Counted from the first letter of the stretch, positions 1 to 12,104 are shown. The stretch: DNA of 64,000 bases from Seriola aureovittata (GCF_021018895.1 NC_079374.1:3964212-4028211), one strand, 5' to 3'. A program made the numbers and translations. Notes: generated by a model from the letters alone, not told the origin.

Positions 1-304
1 TTTCAGCTGCCCTGTAGTTGTGCTGCTGTACACTTCCCCTTTAAAAGTTTGTTAAGTTATTGATTTTATCTATTAAAAGTTATTGATCTGTCAGACCTTC
101 TCTCTCCTGAACCTGGCCAGGACCAAGTGGAGCACATATGCCTGGTTTATGTGGCAATTCCAGCAGGACTCTAAGTAAAGAGAAGGTCTCTGAACACAGT
201 GCACCTGGGTAAGAACTCACACACCATGTCCCATCAACTGCTGCTGTCCACCAGTACAAAGCTGTTGTTCAGTCTTTTATCTCATGTTGTGTGTTGCCCC
301 ACAG

Positions 305-2749
305 CTGTGAGATACACTACGATGACGCTGCTGACAGTACAATCGACTGCAACGCTACCACTGAATGGTAAATGTAGACAAACACAAAATAAACTTCCCT
401 TTTATTCGTAAACAACCTCTATGGCGTGCCTCACCGCATTTTTCATGTGATAGGATAGATTTGGAACCTAGACACCAAAACTCAAATATCTACTTTTTTG
501 ATTGAGATTTTGTCTTGACAAAGTCCCTTTGTCTTGTGCCTTACTTTCTTTGTCAACTGGTCTTTCATGTTGTGTTTTCCTTCTCTGCATCACTGGGACA
601 GGTGTAATCTCTTGAAGCAAGCTCCCTTCACAGCTTGCAGCAGACACATTGACCCAGAGCCCTTCACAACTGCCTGCACACGGACACTGTGCAAATACCC
701 TGCAGTGGATGGTCTCAAATGCCAGTTCCTGGAGGCCTACGCAAGAGCCTGCACACGCCACAGCAACGTCACAGTGGAGGGTTGGAGGTCAAAGACCAGC
801 TGCTGTAAGCACGTCTTTCAGTATCTGCTGTTACATTTCAAAATGAGAAAGACAATCTAAGATAACATAAAACTGGGAAGAGGCTGCAGTTTGACAAACT
901 TGTTCTCACAATACACCTGGAAACATTATCCACACTCACTCTAAGTCAGTTCCAGGCCTGATATAATGTAAGACACTAGACCCAAATCACAATCATATAC
1001 GCTGGCCACTACATGCTTTTTGAAGTGTTAATTATTCCTTCATATTTCTGTCCCTGTGTGTGTTTGCAGCTGCTTTCCCTCAGGACTTTGTCACCTGTCA
1101 GGACAGGTTCTGCAGTGCTCATGAGTTCTGTGGTGAGAGCAACAATGGTGCAGAGACTCGCTGCCTCTGTCGGGCCATTTTTGCATCCAAGTACAAATCG
1201 ACAGGCGCCTTCGGTGAGTCAGCAGTTCTCTTATGTTTCATCTCGTCATGCATGTAATAACATTAAGAATTAATGTTAAATAGATGCACGAAACTCTCAA
1301 AGAGTCCTTAAGGAAAATGATAATCCACCTAAAAGATGTTTTTCAGTGTTGAATTCATGAGTGCATGTTCCTCATCCACTGCTGTTGTAACTCATCTGAA
1401 CAGAAGCTGTATGAACGTAATGTTTTGTAATGGGTGTTCAGGTGAGCCAACGGTCTGCGGGCAGAAGTCTGCTTCGGTAACTTTGGCTAAATGTCTCTTG
1501 GAGGACAAAAGCATCGACTACTCTGTCCTACACCTCAATGACCAGACCTGCACGGGTGAAATGGATAACTTGACCCACATGGTGATGTTCAGCTTCGACA
1601 GTAGCAGCACCTGTGGTACAGTGGTCACGGTGGGTGCAGTAACTGCTGGAGCCTAAAACTTTCGGATTTATTTAGTGGAATGTAAAAATGGAGCCGAATG
1701 TGCAGTAACAGTGTCCGTGTCCATCCGTCCCTGTAGGCAAACAACAGCCAGATTATCTACAAGAATACCATCATGACGCGGAACAGCTCCATGTTTGGCC
1801 TCATCAACCGTCAGATCCCAGTGCATATCGACTTCTCCTGTTTTTATAGTCAGCCAGATGTCAATAGCTTAGCTATCAAACTCAAACACAGGTGGGTGTG
1901 GTGGGTGTGCAGTATGTAGTTCCACATGTGTCACCAGGAGAAGAACAGAACAGATTTATGTCTTTGCTTTCCAGCTCTGTGATCCAGCAGATTACCTCTG
2001 GAGAATGGAGTTACAATCTGAGCATGAAGGCCTACACCAGCTCTGACCGCGTGCAAGCGATCCAGTCAAGCAATGAGATTCAACTGGATGAGAAAATCTG
2101 GGTGGAGCTGAAAACGGACGGGCTGGCTGAAAAGATGGTCGTGGTGGTGACCGACTCCTGCTGGGCAACTGATCAGCCGTCGCCAAGTGGAAGCCTTAGA
2201 TACGACCTCATCATCAAAGGGTGAGACACAGGGGGATGCTTGTGGCGCTCAAACCTTCCTTCGTTGTTGCTGTCCACCCCCTGTCATGTCTGCTTTCCTG
2301 TTTTTGAGCAGCTGCCCTAACCCTGCTGACCAGACCGTGAAGGTGGAGGGCAATGGACTGGGAACATCCAACTACTTCTCTTTCAACACCTTCCAGTTCT
2401 CTGGCAAGACTGGTGACGTCTACCTGCACTGCAGAGTAGAGCTGTGTGTGAGGCAGGGTAATACCTGCACCCCGGTATGAACCGTTCCTGAGTTTATTCG
2501 CAGAAGTGCACAAATAAAAATGTGGGTCTGAGAATACTGGCACAAAATGGAAAATATAGTCCATTGATAGCATCCGGCGGATTGGATCGCTGTCTGGCTT
2601 TAAAACCCTGTGCAGACCTCAAGCCAAACACTGAATTTCTTTGAACTGTCTTCCAGACGTGCAGCCAGGCTGAGAGAAGGCGCAGATCTGCCATGCCAAA
2701 GTACAAGGATGAAAATCCTGCCTTCATCAACTTGGCCTGGACTTATTAA
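305..2749 (+). CDS. 3' part of a C8/EGF-like/ZP-domain secreted glycoprotein gene (alpha-tectorin / GP2-like), eight exons
   Basis: Eight exons join with GT-AG borders and compatible phases: 305-367, 602-804, 1070-1213, 1442-1629, 1737-1891, 1975-2220, 2312-2474, 2657-2749 (417 codons plus TAA). In order they encode the end of a VWD-type module, a C8 domain rich in spaced cysteines (exon 602-804), a short cysteine-rich EGF-like segment, and a ZP module (from about 1442). The protein ends with a tetra-arginine furin-type site (RRRRS) 20 residues before the stop. ZP modules polymerise into extracellular matrices or filaments, and cleavage at such a basic site normally frees the polymerising form. 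I see no transmembrane or GPI tail after it, so secretion is inferred. The 5' end lies outside the window. A further exon ending at a GTAAGA donor at 209 is possible but not proven. It is unrelated to the receptors downstream. Confidence 0.85.
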
Positions 2750-4166
2750 GTAAGTCGTGCTAATCAATCGCATCAGTGCAAAATTCCAGGTCATTGCTGC
2801 CTGTGAAAACCATGCATCTCCAAAACATCAGTTTTAGATGAGCTGAGAAAAAATGGCTGTTTTCAGCCTTGTCATGTTGCATTTTTGAGACAATCCAATG
2901 GGTTTTTAAATATGGTCTCAAAAGTCCCATAAACAAATAAAAACTCATTACTCATATTGGCTTACCTTTTTTAGGTTTCCATGGAGACTCGGACCGACTG
3001 GAAAGCCCGAGACACAAAATGATTCCTGTTTTAGCTTTGTCCTCCATCTGTGATCTTTGCTGTGAATCTCTGTTAGCGCATATAAACGTAATCAGACACC
3101 CACACTGATCTGTATCAAGCTTTTGATATGTTTGGTCTTTGTTTTCTGGAATTGTGTCCCCTGATAGGAGGAAAATTATTTCATTGGTGAGGTTCTGATT
3201 TGATTGGCAGCACATGACACAGGCACAACCGTTAAAGTGTCTGGGAGAAAGCACCAACCAAGGCTTGATAGGTAAACACGTAAACGTTGATACTGTAAGA
3301 TTTACAGCCAAACCAGACATGTAAAGTTGATCATATCAGGTTCTGTCACATATCAGTTGGTGATGGTCCCACCATGTTTGTTGTGATTGTTGGAACCCTT
3401 TTCTGCTATTTGCAAACATTCCTCTGACCAGGTTTGGATAAAAATGCAAGGCCTTGCGAACAATGTGGGAATTGTTTGATGTTAAAACCTGCAACCCTCA
3501 GTCTGTGGCCTGAACAACATCACAACATGCTGCATCCCTTACCTGTCTTTACTATGATATTGCACATTAAATAAAAAGTGAAATACTATATATGCTTTGA
3601 GTCCCTTTTTAGGTAATGCAATAACAGAAGTAAATATTTCTGCTGTGTCCTACTTATTTATGCTAATTTATGATTAGAGGTGCAATAGTTCACTGTTATC
3701 AGATATGATGGAATAAGGTTCACCAAACATGCAAGATTTCTGGCCCTGTTTTTATGGTGCTGGACTGACGGGCTCAAGCAGAGCTCTGATGGTTCAGTAT
3801 TTTCCTGACACTGAAATTCTCATAGCTTGTTTTTGTGGTATTTTGGTTCTCAGTGCAGAGCACACAGTGCACAGGTGAGAGGAGGAGCTCAAATCCCAGT
3901 CAGCCAGTGGCCTGTCAAAACATCGATAACGTTTTTGAAGTTTTTACCTGCTCCGTCAGCGTCATTTGTGCGGGCGGTTCCAGCAGATAATTTCTTTCCC
4001 AGTCCGACCGTGGAGGCAATACTGGTCTGGCTTTACCGAAATGGAGAATGCTGTGAGCTGCTAAAGGGCTCCAGCGTGATTCGCGACATAATGTTAAGTT
4101 CATTAGTGACAGTCGCTATGATAACGTTAGATAACTTGCTGTCTAACCTTAACCCTAACAACAGCC
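2750..4166. other. 3' UTR of the ZP gene, then intergenic DNA
   Basis: No gene is recognised. The first 0.8 kb is probably the 3' UTR of the ZP-domain gene. From about 3600 the sequence is unique-looking, AT-rich and without a convincing reading frame. Confidence 0.5.
3570..3575 (+). promoter_or_regulatory. AATAAA poly(A) signal, probable end of the ZP-domain gene
   Basis: A canonical AATAAA lies about 820 bp after the stop codon. An earlier AATAAA near 2513 sits inside the last intron, so this is the better candidate for the transcript end. Confidence 0.45.
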
Positions 4167-4167
4167 G

Positions 4168-4457
4168 ACATGAACAGGCAACATGAACAGGCAACATGAA
4201 CAGACTGAGGACAAACCAGACATGAACAGAACCGACACAGACAAAGGGGAGCACAGAGACTAGATAGCCACAAGTGAGGCAAGGGTGATTGAACACAGGT
4301 GAAACACATTAGGCAGACAATCACCAAACAGAAGCAGGACCAAGACAGGAAGTAAAAACAGAGACACACAAGGAAACCAACTACAAAATAAAATAGGAAG
4401 TGACAAAATCCAAACATAAACTCAAACAAAAAGTGTCTGCCATGGCAAACCATGACA
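4168..4457 (-). mobile_element. Truncated copy of the short LTR-like element
   Basis: It shares its right part with the elements at 6387, 36036+1000 (start 37036) and 46731: tandem ACATGAACAG-like units, the CACAGACAAAGG segment, and the terminal AAACCATGACA. The left terminus is missing, so no target duplication can be read. On the minus strand it would begin TGTCATGG, the 5' end of the LTR. Confidence 0.65.
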
Positions 4458-4667
4458 AAAGGATTTGTTTTGGTCTGGGATCTAATAATGACTGTGCACA
4501 GAGCAAGGGAGGGAGGGGATTTGTTTCTAAGTAACAGCCGATGTTTTTGTAATATGATGTTGTGCACTGTGATGAGGAGGGAACAAAGAGCTAGATAAGT
4601 TAAATGACAGAGAGGGTCAGTTGCTAGAGCTCGGCAGCTCTCCTCTCCTCCTCCTCCTCTCTCTCTG

Positions 4668-5823
4668 ATGATGATGGAGGGAGTTGAACTCTGCTTTCCA
4701 CAACTCAACAGTTCCTGCAGGAGGCTGAAACGTCCTCACTCTGACACTTTGCTTATTAACAGTGTGCTGTCCTTCACCTCTTTGCTCACTGCGACTCTCA
4801 ACCTGCTGGTCATCATCTCCATCTCCCACTTCAAGTAGCTACACATTCTAATTATATCACGGGTAGCTGCACAGAGTAAATGACTGCAAGAGAAAGAGTA
4901 CACAAAATGTTTTTGAATTTGTTGTGGTTTTGGTCTGGTTTTATCTGCTGCAATGATATTTCATAGTGCAAATGATGATTAGTATGTTGCTTTCTTATCT
5001 CTCCAGGCAGCTCCACACCTCCACCAACCTCCTCCTCCTCTCTCTGGCTGTCTCAGATTTTTTCGTGGGCTTCATCATGTTCTTTCAAATTTTCTTCATA
5101 AACGGTTGTTGGCTCTTTGGTGACATCATGTGTCTTCTGTATGTTGTTTTAGACTACCTTATTACTTCTGTCTCCATAGTAACCATGGTGCTCATATCTA
5201 TTGACCGCTATTTGGCTATTTGTGACCCCTTGCATTACCCCACCAAAGTCACTCCAAAAAGAGTTAGAATCTGTGTTTCACTGTGTTGGATCTGTTCTCT
5301 CTTCTTTACCACTGCGCTGATGAACGAAAACCTGAAACGACCAGGCAGGTATAATTCCTGTGCTGGAGAGTGCATACTGGTCTTTAACTTTATTGAACAA
5401 TTTGCAGATTTTATTTTAACTTTCATCATTCCAATAACATTCATCACAGTTCTGTATCTGAGAGTATTTGTGGTGGCTGTGTCTCAGGCTCGTGCCATGC
5501 GCTCTCACATTACAGCTGTCACACTCCAGCGTTCAGAGAGAGTAACTGCTAAGAAATCTGAGATGAAAGCAGCCAGGACTCTTGGTGTCGTTGTAGTTGT
5601 GTTTCTAATATGTCTCTGCCCATATTTCTTTTTCACACTTTCAGGCCAGGACACTTTACTTCATGCTCCATCTGCTATCTTTATAATGTGCCTGTTCTAC
5701 TTAAACTCCTGTTTAAACCCTATCATCTACGCCTTTTTCTATCCCTGGTTTAGAAAATCTGTTAAACTCATTGTTACACTTCAAATAATGAAGCCTGGCT
5801 CCTGTGAGACGAAGATATTGTGA
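4668..5823 (+). CDS. taar: TAAR gene 1: trace amine-associated receptor (13c-like), both amine-contact aspartates present
   Basis: Exons 4668-4834 and 5007-5823 give 327 aa. TAARs are G-protein-coupled olfactory receptors for amines, acting in sensory cilia. Visible: an N-terminus with NSS glycosylation site and Cys, N1.50 in TM1, D2.50, Cys3.25 paired with an ECL2 GEC cysteine, DRY at 123-125, and the TAAR signature NSCLNPIIY in TM7 followed by FYPWF. Asp3.32 (residue 106) and Asp5.42 (residue 191) are both present, the arrangement known from diamine-responsive fish TAARs, so a di-cationic ligand is inferred. Position 6.48 is Leu and 7.40 is Cys instead of Trp. The intron (172 bp) starts with GT (TTCAA|GTAGCT), unlike most paralogues, and splicing makes HFKQL, the usual vertebrate TAAR sequence. 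Three in-frame ATGs (4668, 4671, 4674) precede GAG; the third aligns with the other genes. AATAAA lies at 6085. Confidence 0.95.
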
Positions 5824-6284
5824 GGAGACGCTGTGGAGTCACTGTAATAAGGCCTTTAGGTGTGTTTCAACATAACCCTAACCCAAAGTCAGGCCAGTAC
5901 TACAGAGACAGTCAGGCATTTTCTACAAACAGAACAATAATTCCCTCACTTTGAGTCAATTAACTATAAATCTATATTGTCTCACAGCACATTAGACTTT
6001 AGAGAAAATAATCCTTAAAAGATCTGATTCATGTTTCAGTATTTTTTTTTTTTTTTAACCTCCAAATGTGTGAAACAATCCTTAAATAAAATACATTGTG
6101 CTTTTGTGAAGAATTAGAAGAACTCTTTCTTCTCGGCCTATTTTGTGGATTTTGCATATTTATGAATGGGTGTCATGATAAATATAAATACTTTAGAGAC
6201 ACATTAGTAAAACTTTATTATGGTTTGTCAGAGAATTGAGAAGAAACCCAATGTGTGCAATAGTGCAAATGAGCAGGTAGCAGC
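5824..6284. other. 3' flank of TAAR gene 1
   Basis: Probable 3' UTR with AATAAA at 6085-6090. The segment around 5985-6110 is shared with the flank of TAAR gene 2 at 8820-8945, showing that the two genes duplicated together with their 3' ends. No other gene is seen. Confidence 0.6.

Positions 6285-6361
<77 letters not shown>
6285..6361. repeat. (GATA)n microsatellite
   Basis: About 19 uninterrupted GATA units. It is the first of four such tracts, each in a gap just 5' of a TAAR gene. Confidence 0.97.
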
Positions 6362-6362
<1 letters not shown>

Positions 6363-6386
6363 GTGACTTGAGTGTAAGAGAGGATC

Positions 6387-6742
6387 TGTCAGGGTTTTGA
6401 GGTAAGTAGGACCCAAATGCAGCCAACACTTTGGGGAACGGTGCAGACAGGTTTATTAACCAAAATACAGACATGAACAGACGATGTGAACAAACCCTGA
6501 ACTAAACAGACGAACCGACACAGACAAAGGAAAGCACAAAGACTATATAGACAAGGGAGGCAAGGGTTATTGAACTAAGGTGACACACATTAGGGCGGAG
6601 CAGACAATCACCACACAGACACAGGACCAAGACAGGAAGCAAAAACACTGACACACAAGGAAACCAATTACAAAATAAAACAGGAAATGCGAAAGTCCAA
6701 AACAAAACTAACAAAAAGTGTTTGCCATAGCAAACCATGACA
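6387..6742 (-). mobile_element. Solo-LTR-like element, 356 bp, with 5-bp target duplication
   Basis: Ends are TGTCA and TGACA, flanked on both sides by GGATC (6382-6386 and 6743-6747). Read on the minus strand it has LTR layout: TG...CA ends, a TATATAG box near 6545, and an AATAAA signal about 95 bp further on. Two other copies in the window have the same ends and different 5-bp duplications. Family assignment (Ty3/gypsy type) is inference from the layout only. Confidence 0.75.
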
Positions 6743-6772
6743 GGATCTACAATCTGTTTCATTCTTGTTTAA

Positions 6773-7078
6773 TTGAATCGATTCTTACGTATCAGTTGGT
6801 ATGATTCACTTTCACTAAAGGACAGGAACAGATTACAAGGTATTGTGACAGTTTGCACTAAGATTAAAGCGAAAAGCCTTAATGACCTGCCCTACCTATA
6901 TAAGGTCAGGGCTCTGAACAAAGCCCAGAAAATTCTGGCCGATCCGAGTCATCCTTTGTTCAGGGAGTTCATGCGGCTTCTGTACAGTCGCAGGTACAAA
7001 CTGCGAAGATGCAGAACTAATAGATTTAAGAAGTCTTTTGTCCTTGCTGCTGTTGATTTCTTAAATAACTCACTGTGA
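6773..7078 (+). mobile_element. Degraded LINE fragment, C-terminal end of the reverse transcriptase ORF
   Basis: A frame open to 7078 reads SLSLKDRNRLQGIV, then a RALNKAQKILADPSHPLF-like segment, and ends FVLAAVDFLNNSL. This resembles the last part of fish non-LTR retrotransposon ORF2 products after the RT domain. There is no catalytic region, so it is 5'-truncated. It abuts the LTR-like element to its left. Confidence 0.65.
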
Positions 7079-7576
7079 TTTTATACGGCACACATTTCTT
7101 TTTACCAGCTGGAGCTTTATATTTTTTCAAGTATTGAATGTGAATCATTGTTTTACTGCGGTCGAATGCTAATGTTTGTGATCTCTTTGGCCACTGCTGG
7201 CTGCACAACAATTTGCCCCGTCGACGATAAACAAAGATATTTCAACCTTTCAACCCAATCTCTGTGGACTGCACATAACCATGCCAGGGCCAGCTTTTAA
7301 TCAGAATGATATGATACATGATGAATGAATAATAAAGAGAAGTGAACTTGTGAACTTAACCCTCAATACTACAACTCAGGTGCTCTTGAGGGCTGTTATC
7401 CAACCTGTGGTGATGCTCAGTGGCCAGTGCACGAAACTGCTGTTGTTACATCAGAGGGGGAGGGCTTGGGAGTGGAGAAGGAGGAGAGAGGTCAATGAGG
7501 TGGGAAATATAATTAAACTGTAAGTAGAGGTTTGGTGAAAAAAGCTGCCAGAGCTCGGCGCCTTCTCCTCTTCCTG
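7079..7576. other. Intergenic DNA and proximal promoter of TAAR gene 2
   Basis: No gene seen. From about 7500 the sequence AAATATAATTAAAC and the later AAGCTGCCAGAGCTCGGC resemble the leaders of TAAR genes 1 and 3, so the core promoter probably lies at 7500-7560. Confidence 0.45.
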
Positions 7577-8682
7577 ATGACGGAGGCCATGGAGGGAGCT
7601 GAGCTCTGCTTTCCACTACTCCTCAACTCCTCCTGCAAGAAGCCAGAGCCTCCTGGCTCCGTCACTTTGCTCTTTTACATCGTGCTGTCCGTCATCTCTC
7701 TGCTCACCGTGACTCTCAACCTGCTGGTCATCATCTCCATCGCCCACTTCAGGCACACACCTTTCACCTAATATGCAGTGATTATGTTATGTTGTGGTTT
7801 TTAACCATTACTGCTTTCTGCACAACTACGTTGATGATAGCATTCAGAGTGATGATATTTTTTCACTACAGGAAGCTCCACACCCCCACCAACCTCCTCC
7901 TCCTCTCCCTGGCTGTCTCAGATTTCCTTGTAGGCTCCTTGCTCATACCGGTCGAGATACTCATGACAGCAACCTGCTGGATGCTCGGCGACGTGATGTG
8001 TGCACTGTATTACATGTTACCTGTTATCATAATCACTTCCTCTGTAGCCAACATGGTGCTTATATCTGTTGATCGCTATATGGCTATTTGTGACCCTCTG
8101 CATTACCCCACCAAAGTCACTCTAAAAGTTGGCACAGTAAAAGTTCTCTTGTGTTGGAGTTATTCTAGTATAAATAGTGTTTTCCTTCTATATGACAACC
8201 TGAAGCAACCGGGCAGGTATAATTCCTGTAATGGGGAATGTGTGGTAAATATTTCAGGAACTGCTGATCTTGTTGTTGGTTTCATCCTCCCCATTACTGT
8301 CATCGTAGTTCTGTATACGAGAGTGTTCATGGTGGCAGTGTCTCAGGCTCGAGCCATGAAGTCCCACGTTGCATCTGTTTCTGTCAAGCATTTGAAGATC
8401 GTGAAAGTTAAGAGATCTGAGATGAGAGCAGCAAAGACACTCGGTATACTTATAGTTGTGTTTCTGATTTGTTACTCTCCATATTACTGTGTCTCCCTCT
8501 CAGGCCAGGACATCTTGATCGGCTCTTCAAATGAGGCCCTCATGATTTTTCTGATGTATTTTAATTCCTGTCTGAACCCCATCATCTACGCTCTTTTCTA
8601 CCCCTGGTTTAAAAAAGCTACTCGAATCATTGTTACATTCAAGATACTGCAGAGTAACTCCTCTGAGGCCAACATACTGTGA
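7577..8682 (+). CDS. taar: TAAR gene 2: trace amine-associated receptor with Pro at 3.32
   Basis: Exons 7577-7752 and 7872-8682 give 328 aa. The intron is only 119 bp and has a GC donor (TTCAG|GCACAC) and an unusual acceptor (CTACAG|GAAG), so the junction reads HFRKLHTPTN. The ATG at 7577 is used because the frame upstream offers only GTG. DRY, the ECL2 GEC cysteine, NSCLNPIIY and FYPWF are intact. Asp3.32 is replaced by Pro (residue 109) inside an Ile-rich run (PVIIIT), while Asp5.42 remains (residue 191). ECL2 is three residues shorter than in the later genes. Position 6.48 is Tyr. The C-terminus ends SSEANIL, close to the SSEANLM of the young copies. AATAAA is at 8926. It is likely a functional receptor of the array's older group. 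Confidence 0.94.
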
Positions 8683-9159
8683 GGGGATAGTATATTTTTA
8701 AGAACAGTTTTCTATTGTTGTTTGACTGGTTTCAGAAATCAAAAACAATTCATCCTCTGCACGATGGTGACAGAGATTAAAGGCTCTGGCTTGTTTGCTG
8801 AGCCAGAAAATACAGGACCTGTCTCACAGCACATTAGATTTTAGAGAAAATGATCCTTAAAAGATCTGATTCATGTTTCAATATTATTATTATTTTTAGC
8901 CTCCAAATGTGTGAAACAAGCCTTAAATAAAAAACATTGTTGTTCCATGTTCGACCTATTTTGTGGATATTTCATTTTTGTTTTTGTTTGACACTTGACT
9001 TCATTACATGATGCACAAATATTAATACACCGCACTGTCGGGTCCCCTTGAGTCTTAATTAAATCAGAAAATTAAGCAGTGTTCAGTTTTGCCATAACAA
9101 AAACAAACACCCGTACAGATTCTGTTACTAAGGCTTTTGTCACTGAACAACTCTCAGTG
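8683..9159. other. 3' flank of TAAR gene 2
   Basis: Contains the AATAAA at 8926-8931 and a stretch shared with the gene 1 flank. Beyond 8960 no gene or known element is recognised. Confidence 0.5.
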
Positions 9160-9445
9160 TGCGGCCCATTAGCTGCAGCTAATACCTCTGTGGTGAGGAC
9201 AGTTTTCACACCTGCTTGCACAACGATGTGATGATGACATCGGTGCAATTAAAGGTGTTAAGAGGAAAAAAAACAAACAACATGATGCAGTGTCTTCACA
9301 TCAAAACACGATGTTGTTATTGTCTAAGAAACAAACGATTCAATGAAGTAAAAAGAAACTTTTTCAGCTGAGCTCTTGACCTTTAAACTGTTCCGATGCA
9401 ACACCAGCACATCGACACATGATGCAGTCGTTGCTTAATTCAACC
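9160..9445. repeat. Diverged local repeat, copy 1
   Basis: Shares an ordered set of short blocks with 10121-10385 and 12105-12365: TTAGCTGC(A/T)GCTAAT, then CACACCTG, then AACAAACAxxATGATG, and finally GATGCA(A/G)TC(A/G)TTGCT. Identity is partial and the family is unknown to me. Confidence 0.5.
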
Positions 9446-10042
9446 CCAATCACAAAAAAAGGCATAACAGCTCAGAACAATAGAGGTGAATGATATTTTG
9501 TTTGTGATATTTCAAAAACCCAGTGAGACTGTGTCTTTCTGAATAATCCAGACTGAACAGTTTGTCTGAGAACCCAGACGGTTTGATTGCGACACATTTC
9601 TGTTGTATTTGTAAAGTGTGATTTTCCATATTAAAGCAGCACAAATCAGATTTTTTTCTTACAGTTGTGAGGAAACTCTTTTGTGATTGAGATACAACAT
9701 GTTTCAAAATGATCAATTATCATCGCAGCTGTAGAAGCCTTAAATTAACAATAAAACAAATCGGAAATCAACGACTTTGCCTCAAACAAGATGTTTATCT
9801 CCTTATTTAGCAGCGTCATCACTTCTATTATAATATTACAGCTGCAACATCATGCAGACCTGTCAAAATGAAACTCACAATACATTGAAAATATCATTTT
9901 AATCAACGCAATATGGATAATTCAGCAGTGTGTTATTCAATTACACAACTTCAGACAACACACACACACAGTGATGATGACCTCATTGAAAGGTGTCAGG
10001 GAAAGGAACAAACTTCTCCATGATGCAGTGTCTTCACATCAG

Positions 10043-10044
<2 letters not shown>

Positions 10045-10120
<76 letters not shown>
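10045..10120. repeat. (CA)n microsatellite
   Basis: About 38 CA units, directly followed by copy 2 of the local repeat. Confidence 0.97.
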
Positions 10121-10121
<1 letters not shown>

Positions 10122-10385
10122 TAGCTGCTGCTAATGGCTGAGTGCGTCTCCAGTTCAGAAAGTTTTCACACCTGCTTTCACTAGTGTCACATGACACCAC
10201 AGCAATCAGAGGTGTTACTGCAAGACAGAATAAGTTGTAACATCAATACATGATGCAATCATTGTGAAGTAGACCAACTATTACCAGTAAACAGTTGTGT
10301 TTTTTTTAGCTGACATAATTTCAGTATTACATTCAAATGTGTGTGATGAAATTCCCCAAAATAATCAACAGATGATGCAATCTCT
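10121..10385. repeat. Diverged local repeat, copy 2
   Basis: Starts TTAGCTGCTGCTAATGGC like copy 3 and contains the TTTTCACACCTGC and GATGCAATC blocks. It follows a CA tract, whereas copy 3 is preceded by another CA tract at some distance. Confidence 0.5.
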
Positions 10386-10398
10386 GCTGAAAGAACCA

Positions 10399-10741
10399 GG
10401 GGCCTGTTGCACAAAACACCCTAAGTTAAGATTTTCCCTTAAGGTTAAGGTTTCCTTAAAATACATTTTTTTAACTAACCATTTTTAATTAAATTTAAGG
10501 TTTTCTACTTATCTTAGTCTTATAATTAAGGAATCACTTAAAGTCAGTTAAAACGGTTGCACAAAAGACTTTAACTTAGAGTAAGGAAACAAACTAAAGG
10601 TACCTCTGGCTTTGTCTTGACTGCAACATGAAGAAAATGAACCTTTTAAGTCTCTGTGTAACTCTCTCAACTAAGGAGAAATTAAACCTTAAGTGTCATA
10701 CTTAATTGGAAAACGTAAGGATTTGTGTGCAACTGGACCGT
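10399..10741. mobile_element. MITE-like element with imperfect terminal inverted repeats
   Basis: The left end GGGGCCTGTTGCACAAAA and the right end TGTGTGCAACTGGACC are imperfect inverted repeats (core GTTGCACA / TGTGCAAC). The interior is rich in internally inverted TTAAG/CTTAA motifs and has no ORF. A target duplication is not clear. Confidence 0.55.
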
Positions 10742-11439
10742 GATCATGAAAATCATAAAATAATGAACACATGTTGTCACTTCAGTGACAGCAGCCTTGC
10801 AAATAAGTTATAATTCTGTGGTGAATGCACTGTGACATACTGTATTTACCGTATAGCACAGTGAAATTACAACGTATGAAGAAATCTATTAGACATGTGG
10901 CAGAAGCGCATAATAACAAACTTCAGCAAATTCATTTATTAACTGAGTGACATTAAACATACTGAACCTGTAGATGTAGTCTAATCATAAACATGTCTTT
11001 CATTGAGGAACACGTATTGCACTAAATTACGTTGTGGTGGTAATGTAATCGCCGTCTATGTTCAGTGGCAATGTTTTATTTTTTGAAGAAATTAAGTGCT
11101 GCCTTTATCAGGTGGATGGCGATCATATAAAGTTCATATCCACTGTCCTGTCTGTGGTTAGGTTAAGGCAACAAAACGGTGAGTGCTGAGTTCATTATAC
11201 AGCTAATATTTTAATGTCAGTAAAATGATCAATGCAAGACTTAATGGCCGAATCCCAATGTCCCCCCTAAGGCCCAAGTCCTGACGTCACCTGGTGAGTG
11301 ATTCAGTGAAAGAGGCTGCAAAGGCTCAAAATGGTATAAAGAGGAATTGGGCAGCAGTTTATGACACATCACGTTACTTTGACGACGCCAAAACATGTCT
11401 GACCCTCTTCTCTGACCATGATGCATGCATTGTGCCGCT
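10742..11439. other. Intergenic DNA, no gene seen
   Basis: AT-rich and without a supported reading frame. The segment near 11245-11300 (GGCCGAATCCCAATGTCC and following) looks like part of a dispersed element but cannot be named. Confidence 0.4.
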
Positions 11440-11785
11440 TTGCTCTGTACAACATCAGAAAAATCCAGAATGCCGCGGCCCGTCTGGTCTTCAATCAGCC
11501 TAAAAGAGCACAGTCACTCCACTCCTCATCGACCTACACTGGCTACCCATGGCCGCACTAATCGAATTCAAGTCAGTAATTCTCACCTTCAGGGTGACTT
11601 CTGGGTCTGCACCACCTACCTGAACTCAGTCACACCTTATGATCCTTCTTGGCCACTGTGTTCCTCCAAGGAATGTCGTCTGGCATCGCCACAATCGCAG
11701 TCCAGACTGTTCTTGTCTGTGGTTCTCCGATGGTGGAACAAGCTACCAAATACACTTTTGGCACATTTCTTTACTTGACCTTCTT
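11440..11785 (+). mobile_element. LINE fragment (RT thumb and C-terminal region, L2/CR1-like)
   Basis: Translated pieces in more than one frame read IQNAAARLVFNQPK, then a degenerate LHWLP-like stretch, and further on VLRWWNKLPNTL. These are hallmarks of the region after the RT core in fish L2/CR1-type LINEs. Frame changes show it is dead. Confidence 0.65.
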
Positions 11786-11981
11786 GCAAGTACTTAGCAC
11801 TTACAGCAAGGTTTCCTACTGCACTGAAGCTTTAGTGTTGTCCCTCACCATAAAACCCAAACGCTAAAGCTAGTTCAAACCTGAACCCTAAAACCAAGTC
11901 TTAACCCTCAAACCAAGGCCAAAATGTCCTCACAACAATGGTCTCAAACCAAAGTTTTTCACACAACCATAGAAACACATG

Positions 11982-11983
<2 letters not shown>

Positions 11984-12025
<42 letters not shown>
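11984..12025. repeat. (CA)n microsatellite
   Basis: About 21 AC units. Confidence 0.95.
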
Positions 12026-12026
<1 letters not shown>

Positions 12027-12104
12027 CAGAAGTAACAAGTGAGAAGAGATTATTCTCAAGCGGAAACAAACTTTCCTTTAACATTTAATTTGCCTCTGGG
12101 CATA

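Noticed and set aside
163..208. A further ZP-gene exon ending at GTAAGA (209)
   Set aside because: Phase fits exon 305, but the acceptor and protein similarity are not convincing, so it is left out of the exon list.
4127..4708. A 193-codon minus-strand frame upstream of gene 1
   Set aside because: It reads across the LTR-like repeat and the antisense of TAAR exon 1. The Phe/Cys/Leu-rich text comes from the repeat.
6285..6361. Regularly spaced repeats suggestive of a CRISPR-like array
   Set aside because: Plain tetranucleotide microsatellite in a vertebrate genome, with no spacers.
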